Position numbers and translations under genes: made by a program. 64,000 nucleotides of DNA from Gordionus sp. m RMFG-2023 (Eukaryota > Nematomorpha > Gordioida > Chordodea > Parachordodidae), in the NCBI RefSeq assembly GCF_954871325.1, contig NC_088779.1:10046846-10110845 (forward strand). Reading direction: 5' to 3'. Shown in pieces: positions 1 through 13,650 of this stretch. The number at the start of each line of letters is the position of its first letter. Position 1 is the stretch's first letter. A model generated the notes under the pieces. The model was not told the origin of the DNA and did no database searches. It was given only the letters and a program-made list of their open reading frames with translations.

Positions 1-1248
1 GACAACAGCATAATGTATAATTTTATACCTCTCATGCAAATTAGTAGAGTCATGTATATTAATATCTCCGGTACCTTCTACCGTTGTCTTAAAGCAATTC
101 AGATTTTTGAAAAATTTCATAATTAATAATTGTAGCAAATAATTTTATAATGAGAATAAAATTTATTATCCAAGCTTTTATAATAAAATTTTTAACAATC
201 ATGTTCTATTAATAATGATTATTAGGCAAATGATTATTTTATTACAAATTTAAATCACAATGAAAATAGAAGGTATAATTCGAAAGATGTTTGATTCCTA
301 ACTTTTGTGATTTATAATCAGGGTTACCAGATTGTAATTATTTTTACCTTTTAAAACCTGGTTTCAATTTCGATTTTATATTCAATTCCAAAATATGTTC
401 TTAAATTGTTAAATAATGTGTAAAATATTGTTAGTATATTATCATTAGGGTCATTTTGCATATTCCATCACTAAAAAATATTCCTATTACTAAGAAGTAA
501 AAAACAAATTTAATATCTATAGCCATATTCGATATGATTTTCCATTATGGGATTTCATGTTAAAAACAAAAATATAAATTACGACAATATTATATTACAT
601 GCTTATCAGATATATTTTCCCATTGTGCTTAAAACTCTTAAAATAATAAATTCACTCAATTGAGAATATCGTAACTATCACACCTATACCCATTTCATTT
701 ATAGCTCTAACTAACCATGCATGATCTGACCACTACTTTACAGCCTTCATGTGCACTATTAATACGTGTTTCAGATTATATGTTAACTCTACAAACAGCG
801 TAAACCATGACCCCAATGCTGTAGTGTCATTGTCCCCAAACCTTACATCTCGCTTACAAAGGTGCACGGCTTCTAACAGAAAGATCTTTTTTTATAGAAT
901 CAAACACCACTGCTTAATAATTTCTCATCAGTCCTTACCATCGTACTCTTTCATCACCTTACACACTTGATTCATTTAGCAAAAAACACTTACTCAACAG
1001 GTAAAAGATGCATCTGAAAATCCCATTCCTTTAGATTGATGGCCCACATCCTCCAAGAATGACAAAATTGCAACAAAAAGAAAAATCATAACATCCTAAA
1101 ACGAGAGTAAATCATATATCTAACAAATGATATTATTTAAATATTCGATCTGACATACCAAAGATAACTTTTTCCTTAGAATGCTTTAAAGACACCTAGA
1201 ATAACAGATACCGATAATCCAATTTATTCTGTAAATAGTATTTGTACT
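1..1248. other. no gene recognised
   Basis: A+T-rich sequence. It could include the decayed 5' part of LINE relic 1, but I see no RT motif before about 1,255. The 749-970 open frame has no recognisable motif. Confidence 0.4.
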
Positions 1249-2225
1249 ACCGCATTTAGCACGATAGATGTTAGGAGAGCGATCCTATCTTTTATACGCG
1301 GTTCTTCAACTGATATTGATGGATTCAGTTATATATTACTTCAGTTAGTGATCCAATTATTGACATAATCTTTCTTATGTTTATGTATCTTGGCTACAGG
1401 CCACCCTAAAGCAGGTGGAATATGAATTCGATCATCTTCCCTACTCTCTGTCAATGCCTTTATATCTTCGCGTTTATCCAGTTACCCAATCATCAGCAAA
1501 TCAATAACTTAGCCAAATCTACTCTTTCTAACCATCGACTTTTAGAAGTTTTCTTCCCTAATCAATCCTCCTTCAACGATAGTGAAAAGAGATTAAAATT
1601 TTTGCTTGGCTTTCAACTCCATCTTATTTCTCAAATCGAGAAGTCAACCTATGGAACAATCCCTTCCATTTTTAACTTCATCGAGAAACGGTTATGAATT
1701 TCTTGAAGCCACTCCTTTAGTCTTCATTTATTACAATACCACCGATAAGTTACAACATGCTTTCATACTCAGACTTAATTGCGATATGGTTATATCAAAC
1801 TCATGTTCATTTTGTCAGATTCTTGTTGACTCAAAAGGTCGCCACTCCCTACATTGCAAACGATGTAGAGGCATATTTCTATGACATACAAAATGTAATG
1901 CCATTATATCTCATGCATTAAAATCTGCTGGAATTTCTTCAACTCTCTAGCGAATTAAACTTTATAGGCATATGGTAAACGTCCTGATGGTTTATCCAAG
2001 ATTCCACTAAAAAGGGGTAAGTTCTTAACCTGGGATTTTTTTTAAGTAGCACTAGCACCATTCAACTTAAACTATGATGTTATTGTCGACGCATAATCTG
2101 CAAATACTTCTGTTTTACACCCAACTATTTATTCTTACCAATAAATTTTACAACGCTCATTTCTTTTGGTATACATGTTCCAGTCTTTCTTAATGATCTA
2201 TGGCACCGTATTACATCAATGAAAA
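1249..2225 (+). mobile_element. relic 1 of a non-LTR retrotransposon with nuclease-like C-terminus
   Basis: Three parts of one reverse-transcriptase protein family are readable in order on the + strand. An early RT motif, STIDVRRAILSFIRGSSTD, lies at about 1260-1320. A GGI-type motif follows at about 1405. A C-terminal part runs from about 1700 to 2190, with a zinc-knuckle-like C..C...H...C (CSFCQILVDSKGRHSLHC, near 1804-1857), GKRPDGLSKIPLKRGK (1973-2020) and LTWD (near 2025). RPDG..LTWD looks like the PD...D core of a restriction-like endonuclease, which with the knuckle suggests an RLE-class LINE. The piece between the GGI motif and the C-terminal domain, including the YxDD region, is missing. 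Several frame changes and stops show an old dead copy. The family match is from memory of motif order; the class is inferred. Confidence 0.7.
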
Positions 2226-3104
2226 AAGAGAATAGTAATTATATAATTCTATCTAACTAAAATAGTTTCCCATTTTCTGTTTATGGATGATAATTTATTT
2301 TGTATAAATATATAATTAAAGATTTGAGTATCTATTAAAAATAAAATGATATATTTTTATAATCTAAAATCTTACACAGTAATGAATTTCAGTGATATTT
2401 GCTTTAGAAAACTTGATAAATCTAAAGAATTTATTATTTGATTCTCATAATAAGGTGAAGGTCAATGGTGTAAATTTCGGAACAATGTGTCTATATCTAA
2501 CAAAGTATCTAATCATGATAACAGACCAAGGAGGGGAGCATAGTTTAAGATAGCGATTAATAAGATAAAGTTACTAAAAAGATTTTTTTAAAGAAGGAAA
2601 CATAAGTTTTTATACTATTCCTACAATAAATGAAAGTTAGATATATCTGAACATGCTATTTAATATATATCCAAAACTTTGATCAGATAAAAAAAAATTC
2701 ATTCATTTATTACATTGACCCCTAAACGCAAAAGGTACCGATGATTGTGTTATTTTTTTTTAATTAGTAAATGGGCAATTACTATATTTTTAGCCGTTTA
2801 AATCAATTTTTAGCTAAACAAAAAATCGGTTAGATCAAGTTTTTAGCCGAAACTATCCATTTTGGCCTCGGGAGTTTTCTTAAAAATATAGCAGCTCAAA
2901 TTTAAAAGATATTAATATAAATTAAAACTCCATAAATGTTAATGATTTTTCTCCGGCACGCGCTTGTAGATTGAATCGAATAGTCTATATTAAACCAATA
3001 CACTATCGTAACGAGTAACTTTTTTTTCACCTACCCGTTATTTTTTTCAAAAAAACTATGAAAAAAAATTTTAATAATACACATATTCACTTTTTTTTAT
3101 AAAA

Positions 3105-3195
3105 TCTTTGCATTTTTGTTTTTGAACATTTATAATCTCATTTTTTTTTTAAATTTTTATATTTTTGTTTTTGAACATTTTACAATCTCATTTTA
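3105..3195. repeat. 49-bp tandem repeat, two units
   Basis: ATTTTTGTTTTTGAACATTT, then A.AATCTCATTTT, occurs at 3,112 and 3,161. Confidence 0.75.
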
Positions 3196-3368
3196 TATAA
3201 TATAGATTATATCCAATCAAGGTTATCAAATTAATATTTAATCATAAGTAAATTTAATATTTAATTTATTATATTTAAGCTTAATAAAATAAATATAAGA
3301 TAATAAAGTGCTAGGACTTATAATGGTTCATTTTATTTCTCAACAGTCATGTGTTTAGCTGTTCAAAT

Positions 3369-3723
3369 TAAGATCTGCAATGAGTGGGTTATAGCCAAAA
3401 CCCGCCCACACGTTGTTTTGAACTTTTTTTAGTTTAGCCCTCCCACCCTCTTATAATATTTTTTTTAAAATTTATCCCCCGCCCATTTATCTATAAATGC
3501 CCATCCGCCTAATGTTTAAAAAATTTTAATGTCTGTTTAATTAAACATATATAATAAGTAATATAATAGAATTTTTTACTTTTAATAAATTGAAGTCTAT
3601 TCTGCTCATTTTGCTTGTAAACTATTAAATATTTACCTGCCCAAGCCTGCCCATTTTTTAAAAAAATTTTTAACCGGTCCGCCACCAATGTTAAAATTTG
3701 GAAAACCCAATGGCAGATTTATA
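3369..3723. mobile_element. AGATCTGCA-family element, copy 1
   Basis: Left AGATCTGCAATGAGTGGGTT and right AACCCAATGGCAGATTTA form inverted ends. Between them are ACCCGCCCACACG, CCCGCCCATTTATC and GCCCAAGCCTGCCC stretches that are G+C-rich for this DNA. No coding sequence. A hAT origin is inferred from the style of the ends. Confidence 0.55.
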
Positions 3724-4627
3724 GTCTAAAGATTAACACTTTAGAAGTAACGAAGTTAATTAGGTTTAAAATACTTTACAGAGCTGAGCTTCTAAAATTT
3801 CATCAATGGATTCCCTAAAAGAATTTGTAATAAAGGGGTTAGGCCTCTAGTAATTCAAATTCCTTAGGCTATGTGTTGTTCTATAATATTTTTGATAACA
3901 TTTTTAATTTTTCTCTTCCTTCCTATATAAGAAGATATAATTCTTTTTTATTGGCCAAGATATTGCCTCTGTGATAATTTTTTTTAGCAATTTATTTGTG
4001 GTTCAGGTAAAAATTCCTTGCTTGGATCAAAAAAGATTGACTTGTATTGTTTTATTTTATTTATATTTGATATCTTCTTTTTTGTAGGTCCTAAAATATT
4101 AATATTTAAATTTATATCTTGTCATATAAAGTCACATTTGTTTTTTGTTTCAATAGAGAAATGGCCTTGGAGATTAGGCCTTACCTCGTTATCATTTGCG
4201 TTATTTAAAATAAAGGATATCATCGTGCTATTATCTCACGTGCTGACAGAATGTGTTGGATTTTAATTATTAAGATTTTTTTGGAGGGAAAAAGTTTGTA
4301 TTCAAGGTAACTTTAAATTTTATTGTTTATTTTTGACTGGAAAATGGCATATAGTTACACTTACATTGGTGGATTAAGCTTTATTTAATGATAATCATTT
4401 TTAGAATATATTAATTGATATGAAAATATTTTATTTCGGTATCAATTTAACATTAAGGATATGCTAAAACTCAAAAGATAATATTCAAAGGTGTGCGCAT
4501 TTTAGCCTTGATTGTTTATAATAATGTTAAATGCTTTATTTTTACTTTTATTATTATTTATTTGTGTTTGTAGTTTCCCTAAATATATCCACGGTGGAAT
4601 TATAAATTATTACGAATCTAGTTTAGT

Positions 4628-4842
4628 ATTGTCAAAAGTTATGATTTGGGTCTATTTCTAAAAACGACCCGATTAAGATTTTAGTCATATTATGTTCTCA
4701 AGATTTGGTAGATAAAGGTCTAAACTTTTCTGTCATCTATGAGCAAAATCTCTAGGCTTTTACAATATTATTTTTAACTAAAATCTTAATCTGGCCGATT
4801 TTAGAAATCGATCCAAATCGGGTGGTTCTGGTAAAATTCAAA
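4628..4842. mobile_element. TAGTGTTGTTAAA-family palindromic MITE, copy 1 (CCCGATT subtype)
   Basis: One member of a roughly 190-230 bp palindromic family. The arms read GGGTC..TTTCTAAAAACGACCCGATTAAGATTTTAG and the complement AAAATCTTAATCTGGCCG.TTTTAGAAATCGATCC. The centre CAAGATTTGGTAGATA..CTAAACTTTTCTGTCATCTATGAGCAAAATCTC is shared by all copies. The outer TAGTGTTG ends are worn. Confidence 0.6.
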
Positions 4843-5194
4843 ATGGTATAATTAACATATTTTTTTAATCTATTAACATTATTAACTTTTTTGAATAGAA
4901 CTAAAAATGGATTATCAGACTTTTTGAAAACATAAATGCTTTTTCTGGGCATTTATAACTAAAGTTTAGAATTTGTTGCAATCATTTATTTTTAATTATT
5001 ATTTAGAACTTATAACTAGAGTATTTTTGCTTTTTTCCTGTCAATCACCTTTAGGGGATTACTAGATACTGGGTATTTTTATCAGAATACATCATATCTT
5101 ATAATAAAAGGATAAAATTAAATGGACAAAATATTTATTAAGTAAATATTTTTATTATTGTATTATAATTATTTTTATTGCTTTATATTTTTAG

Positions 5195-5490
5195 GGTTAC
5201 GGATATATAACGGTTGTCATCATATAGCAATTTTCTAAACAACAGCCAAATTTTATAAACAGATATTTAATGTTGACAAAATGAAATAAGACCCACTTTT
5301 TTAATAAATATTAACGGAATCACGCGGTCGCTTCCTATTATATACTAGTTGGCTAAAAAAAATTCCGTTCCTTTCTGGATTCAAATCTAGGTCGAGGTTA
5401 ATAAATATCAACTTCTATAGGAACCGATCCATATATGCTACTTAAAATTTTTTGAAAATATTATATAAGGATAAAATTACGATGCCATCT
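5195..5490. repeat. SINE-like dispersed repeat, copy 1
   Basis: Aligns with 41,085-41,390: GTCATCATATAG.AATTTTCTAAACAACA.CCAAATTTTAT, then TTAACGGAATCACGCGGTCG, CTAGTTGGCT, CTGGATTCAAATCTAGGTCG and ATATAAGGATAAAATTACGATGCC. CTAGTTGGC and GGATTCAAATC resemble worn tRNA A- and B-box sequences, which suggests a tRNA-derived SINE; that part is inference. Confidence 0.5.
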
Positions 5491-7245
5491 TATATTTTAA
5501 TAACAGATAAAAGATCATTAACGTCTAAGGCTATTGCATCATTATTTAATTTTTAATTACTATAAACAATAAAATATTTTAAAAAATACGTGTTTATTTT
5601 AATATAATATTTTTAAAGCTCATGGAATAGAAAATAAATAAAATATTTATCTTAGAAAAAAGATTAATTAATAAAATAAGAATAATTCATTATTTTAATA
5701 TAATTGCTGGGAAAGCTAATCTCTATTTTATTTTTAAAAAATTATTTTGAAAAATCCTAACTTTCTTAATTAAAATTTATTTCCTTAATTGTTAAAATAT
5801 TTGTTAAAGAAATTAAATTTTACCAATCTTTTTACTTAAAATTAAATACTTTTGTTTTAAATGAATACATTTATAATAACAATCATTATATTGGCCCATA
5901 ATTTCTTCTATTTCGATGGTTAGTATGATAATATTTTTATAAATATTTTTTTTAAGGAGCTGATACGTAAGAAATGATATATCAAGGTTTGTAGGAACAT
6001 TCCATCTCTATACTTTGTTTTTTACGGAAAGTGTAAGTCAGCGACCTAGGCCAAAATACTTTCATGATATCTTTTTGAATCTTAATTTTTTTTTCATCAA
6101 AACTAGTTATTTTACGATAAAATTACCTATTAATACATAGTTAATAAAATAAAGGATAACATTTATAAACCTTTAAAATTGATTTTAAAAATCTTATATA
6201 ATAATTTATTATTAATATATCGTATAAATTTGCTTGCTCATTATTTATATAATTAAAAATGTTTTTTAAATTAATAGTCTCTACCTTAATATTTATTAAT
6301 TTTGTTTAGCAATTTTCGGATTATACCAACCTAATAAAATCACAGCCTTATAATAAATAATAATCATAATTTAAAATGTTTGAATGGTTCATTAATCTTA
6401 TATAATAAAAATGTTACAATGTATATTCCTATATCTTTTGTCATCGCTGGAAATTAAAAATCGAATATACACATATTAAAATTTATTGTTGCTCGGCGCA
6501 ACTTGCGCGTAATAAAATACCATAATATTTGATACTCACGTCTGCTTATAGTTTATAAAAATTTGCCAAAATAAAATTCACATGCTAGCGAAAAATTTTT
6601 TTTAATAAACTGAATGGGATTTTTTCATATAATAATAAAATTATATTATATGACTGTATAAAACACACATCTAAATATTGCCCTAAAAATTTTTTTCAAA
6701 CTATTGAGTTTAAAATACTATAAACCGTACGTTAACTATAATTTACACTGTGCCAAACAGTGTATTAAACCAATTATATCTTTTGTATTATTTATGGCGT
6801 AAGTTATAAATATGAATATATATATTATATTATGTATATAATTTTTTTTAATTTAGCTTCTCCAAAGAGTAAATATATTTAAATATCACAATTTTTTTCA
6901 TTCATTAACATATAATCATATAATTTTTCAATCAATTCTGTTAGTCACCATTATTGTAATATTTATTCATATTCCATTACAACTTTTTATTCAATGAATC
7001 AAAATAATACCTATTATTTTCAATTTGGTTATTTTAATGAAATATGTTTGTATATATTATATAATATAACCTAATGGAAAGACCTCGATATTTTAATTAG
7101 GAATGCTAAGATATAAGAATAACAAAAATACTCTATTTGACAAATTAATTTAGTTCCATCCAATGCCAATAAAAATAAAAAATATATTCTAAGTTAGATA
7201 TAGTTGTTTAAATATAATTCCGATAAAGTAATTGTAATGATGGAA

Positions 7246-7260
7246 GGGGAGGGGGGGGGG
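7246..7260. repeat. G-rich tract
   Basis: GGGGA followed by G10 in otherwise A+T-rich intergenic DNA. Confidence 0.85.
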
Positions 7261-8306
7261 TACATTTTAAAATTGTTTTTTGTTTTCATTCATTAAAATA
7301 TATTTCTTCTTTCTCTCATTTATTCAATTAGTTCAGTCATCGTTAACCTTGTTTCACTCTTGGGGAAAAGCATTTGAATATTTAAAAAGACTAACAAATT
7401 AAAGATTTGAAAAATAATTTTTAAAGTTTAGAGTGGAAGCTGAAATCTTTCGCCATAAGAAATAGTAATAGCTCCTTGTTTTGAATAAAAAATGGCTGAT
7501 CTTATCAGGATGAACGGTTATAGAGTAAAAAAAATTATTCATATTACGATATGCCTACCAACAACACTTTCAATTTTTTAAAAGCCAAGAAGTTTATATA
7601 AAAATAAAATATCTAAACTTGTACACTATAATAAAACAAATTCGCTAGTAAAAAATTATTACTATGAAGCGAAGTTATTTACAGTGAACTTTCTTCAACA
7701 TTTTATAATGACCCGAAACAATTCAAGATTCTAAATTTATGCTGATCGAGAATGCGCATTAACAGAAGTCATGATTTATCATTCAAATTTCTATCTTCTT
7801 TTTCAAAAACAATATAGACAAACAATCATAACTACGGAAAACGGCTTATTCTATTTTTGACATTTCTTTTATTTAAGTCTGTAGCATATCAATTAATCTT
7901 ATTTTTATATATTCTATCTTATTAATAATTCAATCAAAATATTATAAAAGTGATCTTCTCATATATTTCCAAGAAGGTGTGTCGTGTTTTTTTTACCCGC
8001 TTCAGAAAATTTTACTCTTCTAGTCCAGTTTATAAATTTAATTTATTTTCTTGACCAGAAAAATAGTGCATTGATTAAGAGATTTTAATTCAGGGCAAAA
8101 TACATATACCTATCTATTCCTTTTCCCTTTTAAATTTTAGGTGCCCAGGAATAGAGTAATCCTAACAAATATTCCCGGTTTTTAAATTTTTTTACTAAAA
8201 TTCCCTAATTAATTATCCATTAAAAAATTTTAAAAATACAAAGGATACATAATTTTAGCATATATATAGAATACCTGCCAGTATATTTTACACAATTTCT
8301 ATAAAA

Positions 8307-8378
8307 ATTGTTGCATAATTTTTAGTTCAAATTGTTGCATAATTTTTAGTTCAAATTGTTGCATAATTTTTAGTTCAT
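8307..8378. repeat. 24-bp tandem repeat, three units
   Basis: Unit ATTGTTGCATAATTTTTAGT+TCAA repeated three times with almost no differences (8,307, 8,331, 8,355). The near-identity suggests a recent expansion. Non-coding. Confidence 0.9.
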
Positions 8379-9699
8379 CTGAAAAATATAAATCAATTTA
8401 GGAGACCAACTTAGATTTTTTAAAAAAATAGTACGATATTAGTAACAAAAAAAATATATAACTTTTCAACTCTGCTGCCTATTTTCTTATATACAATTTC
8501 CTTTAAAAATGTGAAGATTCAAAACTGTCATTTTAATTTTAAATAGGTTAAAATAATTTCGCCAAACTTTTAAAATGAGATAAAATTTGGTATAAACCAG
8601 AAATAGAAAGCGAGAAATGGTCATAAATGTTTTACATTTCTTGATAAAATGACTGAGTATAGATTGCGCACCCAATAACTAAAATGCATAAAAACATTTT
8701 TTTAAAAAAATAGAAAAATTTTAAAAAATATTTAAAAAACAAAAAAAAATATACAAAAAAAACAATATCATTCTAAAGGAACAATGAACTTTTTTCAAAC
8801 TCTAGTCATTATTTTTTTAGAATTTTTCTTAAAATTTTATTTTTTAAAACATGCAAAGAAATTATAAAATATTAGATAGATCACAAATCTCATCATGTAT
8901 ACGATAACTTATTATTACTGAGGAAAAGGAAAAATTTTTGAATTTATTAATGTAAATTTTGCCCAAAACAAAATTTTTCTTTAAGTAGCACTAAAGGATC
9001 ATAATATGTTAGAATTATAAATATCAAGCAGAAATGAGTATATTCTACTTTTAACATCAACATCATGAGCATGCATCAACCTATAATCATATTCACAAAA
9101 TTCATCAACCAATTTATATTTAAATGAAAGAATTATAAATTCACCCAACCAAGCTAATATATGCCACCCTCTTCTTAAGATTTTTAAATTTTATATAATA
9201 AATAAGCAATAAAAAAAATAAATGTCCCATCCCATTATGTTTATGGGGTGTTTACGAAAGCGTACATTATTATTATTTCTTTTTTACTTAAATAAATAGA
9301 TGTGCTATGTGGAAATATAAGTAAATTTAAACTAATTATTAAACTAGATTTTTTTAATATTTTTTCTATAAAAACAGTTAGAAGGAGTGAATTAATATGT
9401 AAATTCATTTTTTAAAAAAATTCTTTTAATTAGTGTAGAAAAGCTAACCTAGCCTATCCTAAAACTAAACAACTAATAGATTTTTTTTTTTTAAAAATCT
9501 TGTCTAAAAAGTGGCTAAACCATATTCAGTTTTTCAATAAATTTTGCCTAAATTGAATCAGTTTTAAAGAATTTGTAATGATATTATGCATAGTATGAAA
9601 GGTGACCGATATTTTATTAATTAAATTTTTTGCCTAAAAATTTAATTAAGTTAAATATATAACTATCAAAAGTATTTTCTTGCTATATACGTAGGGTTA

Positions 9700-9850
9700 T
9701 GGAATTCATGGGGTTTGAATCTTTCGATTTTTAGTTATCTAGTAATGGCAATTATTAAAGTCGACATCTGATTTGACCAAAATGTGTTCCAACATGATTG
9801 GAATATCTTTTTTGTAAATTTCAGACAATTTTATCTAGAAATTTAATAGT
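9700..9850. repeat. weak TTAGGGTCAATG-family fragment
   Basis: CTGATTTGACCAAAATGTGTTCCAACATGATTGGAATATC, then TAAATTTCAGACAATTTTATC, follows the left half of the family consensus. It resembles the fragment near 16,800 also in its upstream GGAATTCATGGG part. No right end is seen. Confidence 0.35.
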
Positions 9851-12289
9851 ATTCTTAATATATATCAATTTTTTAAAATGCGACCATTTTCGGCATTTGT
9901 CACCTTTGACACTATATTTTTTTGGTTCTTAAAATTTATAATATTTCATAAGTAAAATATTTATTTTAAATGACTATATATGACATCGCCACCTTCGCAT
10001 TTATATTTATTCTGTTCCTTTTTACAATAAATTTCATTCTATAAAAAAGACCTAGGGCTCTTCATTTATAGTTAGAGTTGATATAGAGATATTTGAATTT
10101 CAATAATGATTATTATATATTATTAATATAAGTCTTCTTAATCCTTTATTATTTAAATAACATACAAGATAACAAGAGTAACGAAATATGTAATTATAAA
10201 TATTTATCCTAATCATAATATTTATGCGAATAGTACACATTACATAATTTTATAAATCAACTATACCTTTTTAATTAATACATTTCCATATATTTTTTTT
10301 TACAACTTTCTTATAAAATTGTTTAACTTGTGTTGTAAAAAATTTTTAAATTAAAAAAAAAAATTTCTTCGCTTAACAAAGCTCACTCTCTACGACGAGT
10401 CATTAACATCGCCTTTAGCTTATATACTGTAAATGTAGATGGGTGTTTTTCATGGGAAAACTGAATTTTTGTTTAAATTGTCTAGTAACAAAATTTGAGT
10501 AAAATTATATGGTATTAAATATAATATATATTTAAAAAATATATGCAAGAGGGTATAAACTTGATCAAGGATCACATTTATAGAAATAATGGAAATAGTA
10601 GCAATTCATTAAATAATTCTATTATTAAGTAAGTTAAATTAATTGTTAGAACCTATAAAAAAATCTATAACAAAGTATAAATGATTAATTTATATTCAAA
10701 TTTATAAAATATAAACGAATAATTTGACGAAACATTAATCAATTTAGTTATTTAATTATTCCTTGTAAAATCCTCAAATAATATTCATTATATCTATCTT
10801 TTATTTATATTGTATGAATTTATTTGTCCTGTTCTTCTTCTCTAAGCAACTGTAAGGGAGACGAGAAATCATGAGACTTCTAAAAAAGCAAACAGCAATA
10901 AAAAAAATACTTGGATATTTTTAAGCAAATAATATTTCATTTTGTTCTCTTAACTTAATTTACTAAATAATGAATATTAATGTCTTTCATATAATATTAA
11001 TTGTTCTAATTGCTTATATTAATTTTTGGTAAGGGGAGAGAGTGGAGTGATTTGGGGAAATTTCTTTCTTTATTTCTGTATTTTCTCTTAAACCCAGACA
11101 TGACACAGAAATGATATTTAATTTAAATATTGTAAAGTTGCGCATGGGGACCTAGAAAACCGTAGGTCGTTATTTCAAAAGTTGTTATATGTATATTAAA
11201 ATTAGCCCAATAACTATTTGATTTTTTTGACAGTTTTTTTGTTAAAGTTATTTATATTTTGATGACAATTAGTAATCATTTTAAGCAATAACAGTTATTT
11301 TTTGTGAAATAAGTTATCTATATTTGATGGCAATTAGTTAATTATTTTTTTATTTCAAGTCATTAATAGATATCATTTTCAATTTATATTGTTCAATATT
11401 CTGAGATTATATAATTCAAAAAAGGCTATCTTGATTACTAAATTCTTAGTGGGGAAAAAAATACAGATTGTCATAAGGAATATAAATATTATATTATTAT
11501 TATTGTAAATTGAGGAGAATTATGGAGAATATTACATTCGGAGTTAATAGAGAGGCAAATGAAATAATTGACATATTATTGTATGGATTAAGATAATTTA
11601 AAATAAAGCTGGATGATTAAGAACATAAAAGTATTGGCTTGAGAATATAATATAAAATATAAAAAACGTTGTACTGAACTTAAATAGTTAAAGCGAAAGA
11701 TTAGTAAACTTTCACAGTGCGGATGGTGTAAATAATAGGGTCGAATATGTAGTCGTCTAAAATTTATTGATTTTCAAATGCTACCTTTTTCTCGAAGGGG
11801 GTTATGGATAATATATAAAATGGAATCGGCGGCTCTCTCCAAGAGATTTAAGAAATCCTGTCAAGAAGTTTCCTTTTAAATTTAAAAATCTCATGAAATT
11901 CTAAAATATATCGAATTTTAGTAGATCACAATGTTTGTAGGATAAATGATAAAATTTTTAATGAAAAAGAAGGGAGGTGGGCAGTTTAAAAAATATATAG
12001 TTAGAAGTGGAGCGAGTTATGGCAAAAATTTTTAATATACTCCAAAGATGAAGATAGCCTGATGAGGCATATATATTAATAGCCTGAAACTAAATACATG
12101 GAGGTAAACAATTTTATAAGAAAGTTGTTAAAAGAATATATGAAAATATTTTACTTGTACTGTTGATAACAATCACTAAGGTGGCAATTTGGCTTATGTA
12201 ATTTAAACAAAGAGTTATATTATACTTATATTTTCTTACTAATTTATGTATATTAGTTACATGTATAACATGTTTGGGTGTGCTGTTTG

Positions 12290-12395
12290 AAAAAATAAGC
12301 AGTTTAAATTCATTTACTAGAATTTTTCCACAAAAGAAATTTCGAAGGGTTAATAGTTTCCCCTGAAAATAAATATTCGATTTTATTTATATTCC
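12290..12395. repeat. dispersed AAACTTCT/AACATG repeat, partial copy
   Basis: TTCGAAGGGTTAATAGTTTCCCCTGAAAATAAATATTCGATTTT matches the right part of the copy at 25,075-25,310. A left-part copy (CGTCTGCTTGAGATTGAGGAAACATTGCC) lies separately near 12,750. Confidence 0.4.
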
Positions 12396-13070
12396 TTTTT
12401 TAAAAATAATACAAGAATTTTCTTTTTATAAAGACTAAATAATTAGACACTTTTAGAAGAAAATGCCAAAAATTTAAATTTTAATGAAGAAAATTTTTAT
12501 GGTTTTCTTAATTATATACCTTTTTAATTATATATAAACAGTTTCTAACATTTACTATTGGGGTAAATTTATATTTCTCTTATTAGTTGTTACAATATAT
12601 AAATTATATATGATAGAACAAACATAGTTTTGAAGGTTTTTTATTTTTTAAAAAATTAAAATTGATATCCCGGTGGTTATTTTACATTAATTCGATTACA
12701 CATAAAACTTTTACCTTTGTTTAAATTTAATTCCTATTTTACATTACAAAACGTCTGCTTGAGATTGAGGAAACATTGCCACAAAAAGAGAGATCTGAAA
12801 TAATTTACAATAAAATATTTTAAAATAACCATTATTAATATTAGTTAAAGAATAATTATAATTTTTTTTTGTGTAACACTCATCATACCATAAAAATGTA
12901 TAAATCATACAAATAATGGTCTTACATAACCATATCTTTTTAGCTTAAAACAATTGTGTTAACAATTTTAAATTAAGGTGATCCCATATTCTATTTCAAT
13001 TGGCTGCCTATGGTAAGAGTTAATGTTATCAAACTACTTAAACAGTCAATAATTTTTACCAAGCTAAGCC

Positions 13071-13650
13071 CTCAGTCATTCAATATTTCTTTAGATGAGT
13101 TCGTTAATGTAATTAATTCTTTTAATTAAAACTCAGCTAGTGACTTGCAGGGATTTAGATATTCTCATTTTATTATATATATTAGTTTTTATCACATCTT
13201 TAACAAATTTTGTTACCTTTTGTAATAATATAGTAAATCAAAATTAGCAAATATAAAAGCCTGGTGGTGGCCTTCGTCTAATAGCTATAAGATCTTATTT
13301 TAGGAGATTAATTGCTAAAGATATATCTAAACAGCCCACCATCAAATTTTATTATCTGCAAGCTAGATTTTATAACGCCTTCATTAAATTAAATCGACAT
13401 GAATTTTTAAAATATTTTTAAAACTGTTTTAATTACTCAAAGTTAGGCAAATCTTTTTAATGATTCATAACCATACTCACTTTTGGTACATGCCAAGTAA
13501 AAAATCTAACTTAGACTTATATCTAAGGTACTTAGATGATGGAACCTTATGAGAGTCACCATTTGATATTATAGCCATTAAATACCTTGAGGATAACTCC
13601 TCACTCTTGGGGCTCTCCCTAATAAGTTTCGGAGGGAGATTACATTTTTA
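13071..13650 (+). mobile_element. relic 2 of the same non-LTR retrotransposon family, RT core
   Basis: This copy keeps the part that relic 1 lacks. Visible are LDEFVNVINSFN (about 13088-13123, the equivalent of VRRAILSF in relic 1), GGGLRLIAIRSYFRRLIAK (13263-13319), equivalent to the family's GGIRPIAVGxTLRRLxAK, and YLDDGTL (13529-13549), the catalytic YxDD box of reverse transcriptases. Further decayed sequence continues to about 13,850. Stops and frame changes make it non-functional. It is in the same orientation as relic 1, and the two overlap only partly in content. Confidence 0.72.

Larger units (their letters stand above)
5491..12230. other. long stretch without genes
   Basis: Very A+T-rich with frequent poly-A/T and TA runs. 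Apart from the G tract at 7,246, the 24-bp tandem repeat at 8,307 and a MITE fragment near 9,700, I see nothing. No open frame here looks protein-like. Confidence 0.6.

Noticed and set aside
4018-4266. 82-codon hydrophobic open frame with acceptor-like CAATAG inside
   Set aside because: Low-complexity F/I/L content and no homology recognised; the possible exon starting AGAAATGGCC meets a stop after 15 codons from its ATG.
5375-5395. tRNA gene from the GGATTCAAATC box
   Set aside because: No cloverleaf can be drawn around it; it is repeated at 41.2 kb, so at most a tRNA-derived repeat.
8307-8378. CRISPR-like repeat array
   Set aside because: Units are head to tail with no spacers; a plain tandem repeat in a eukaryotic context.
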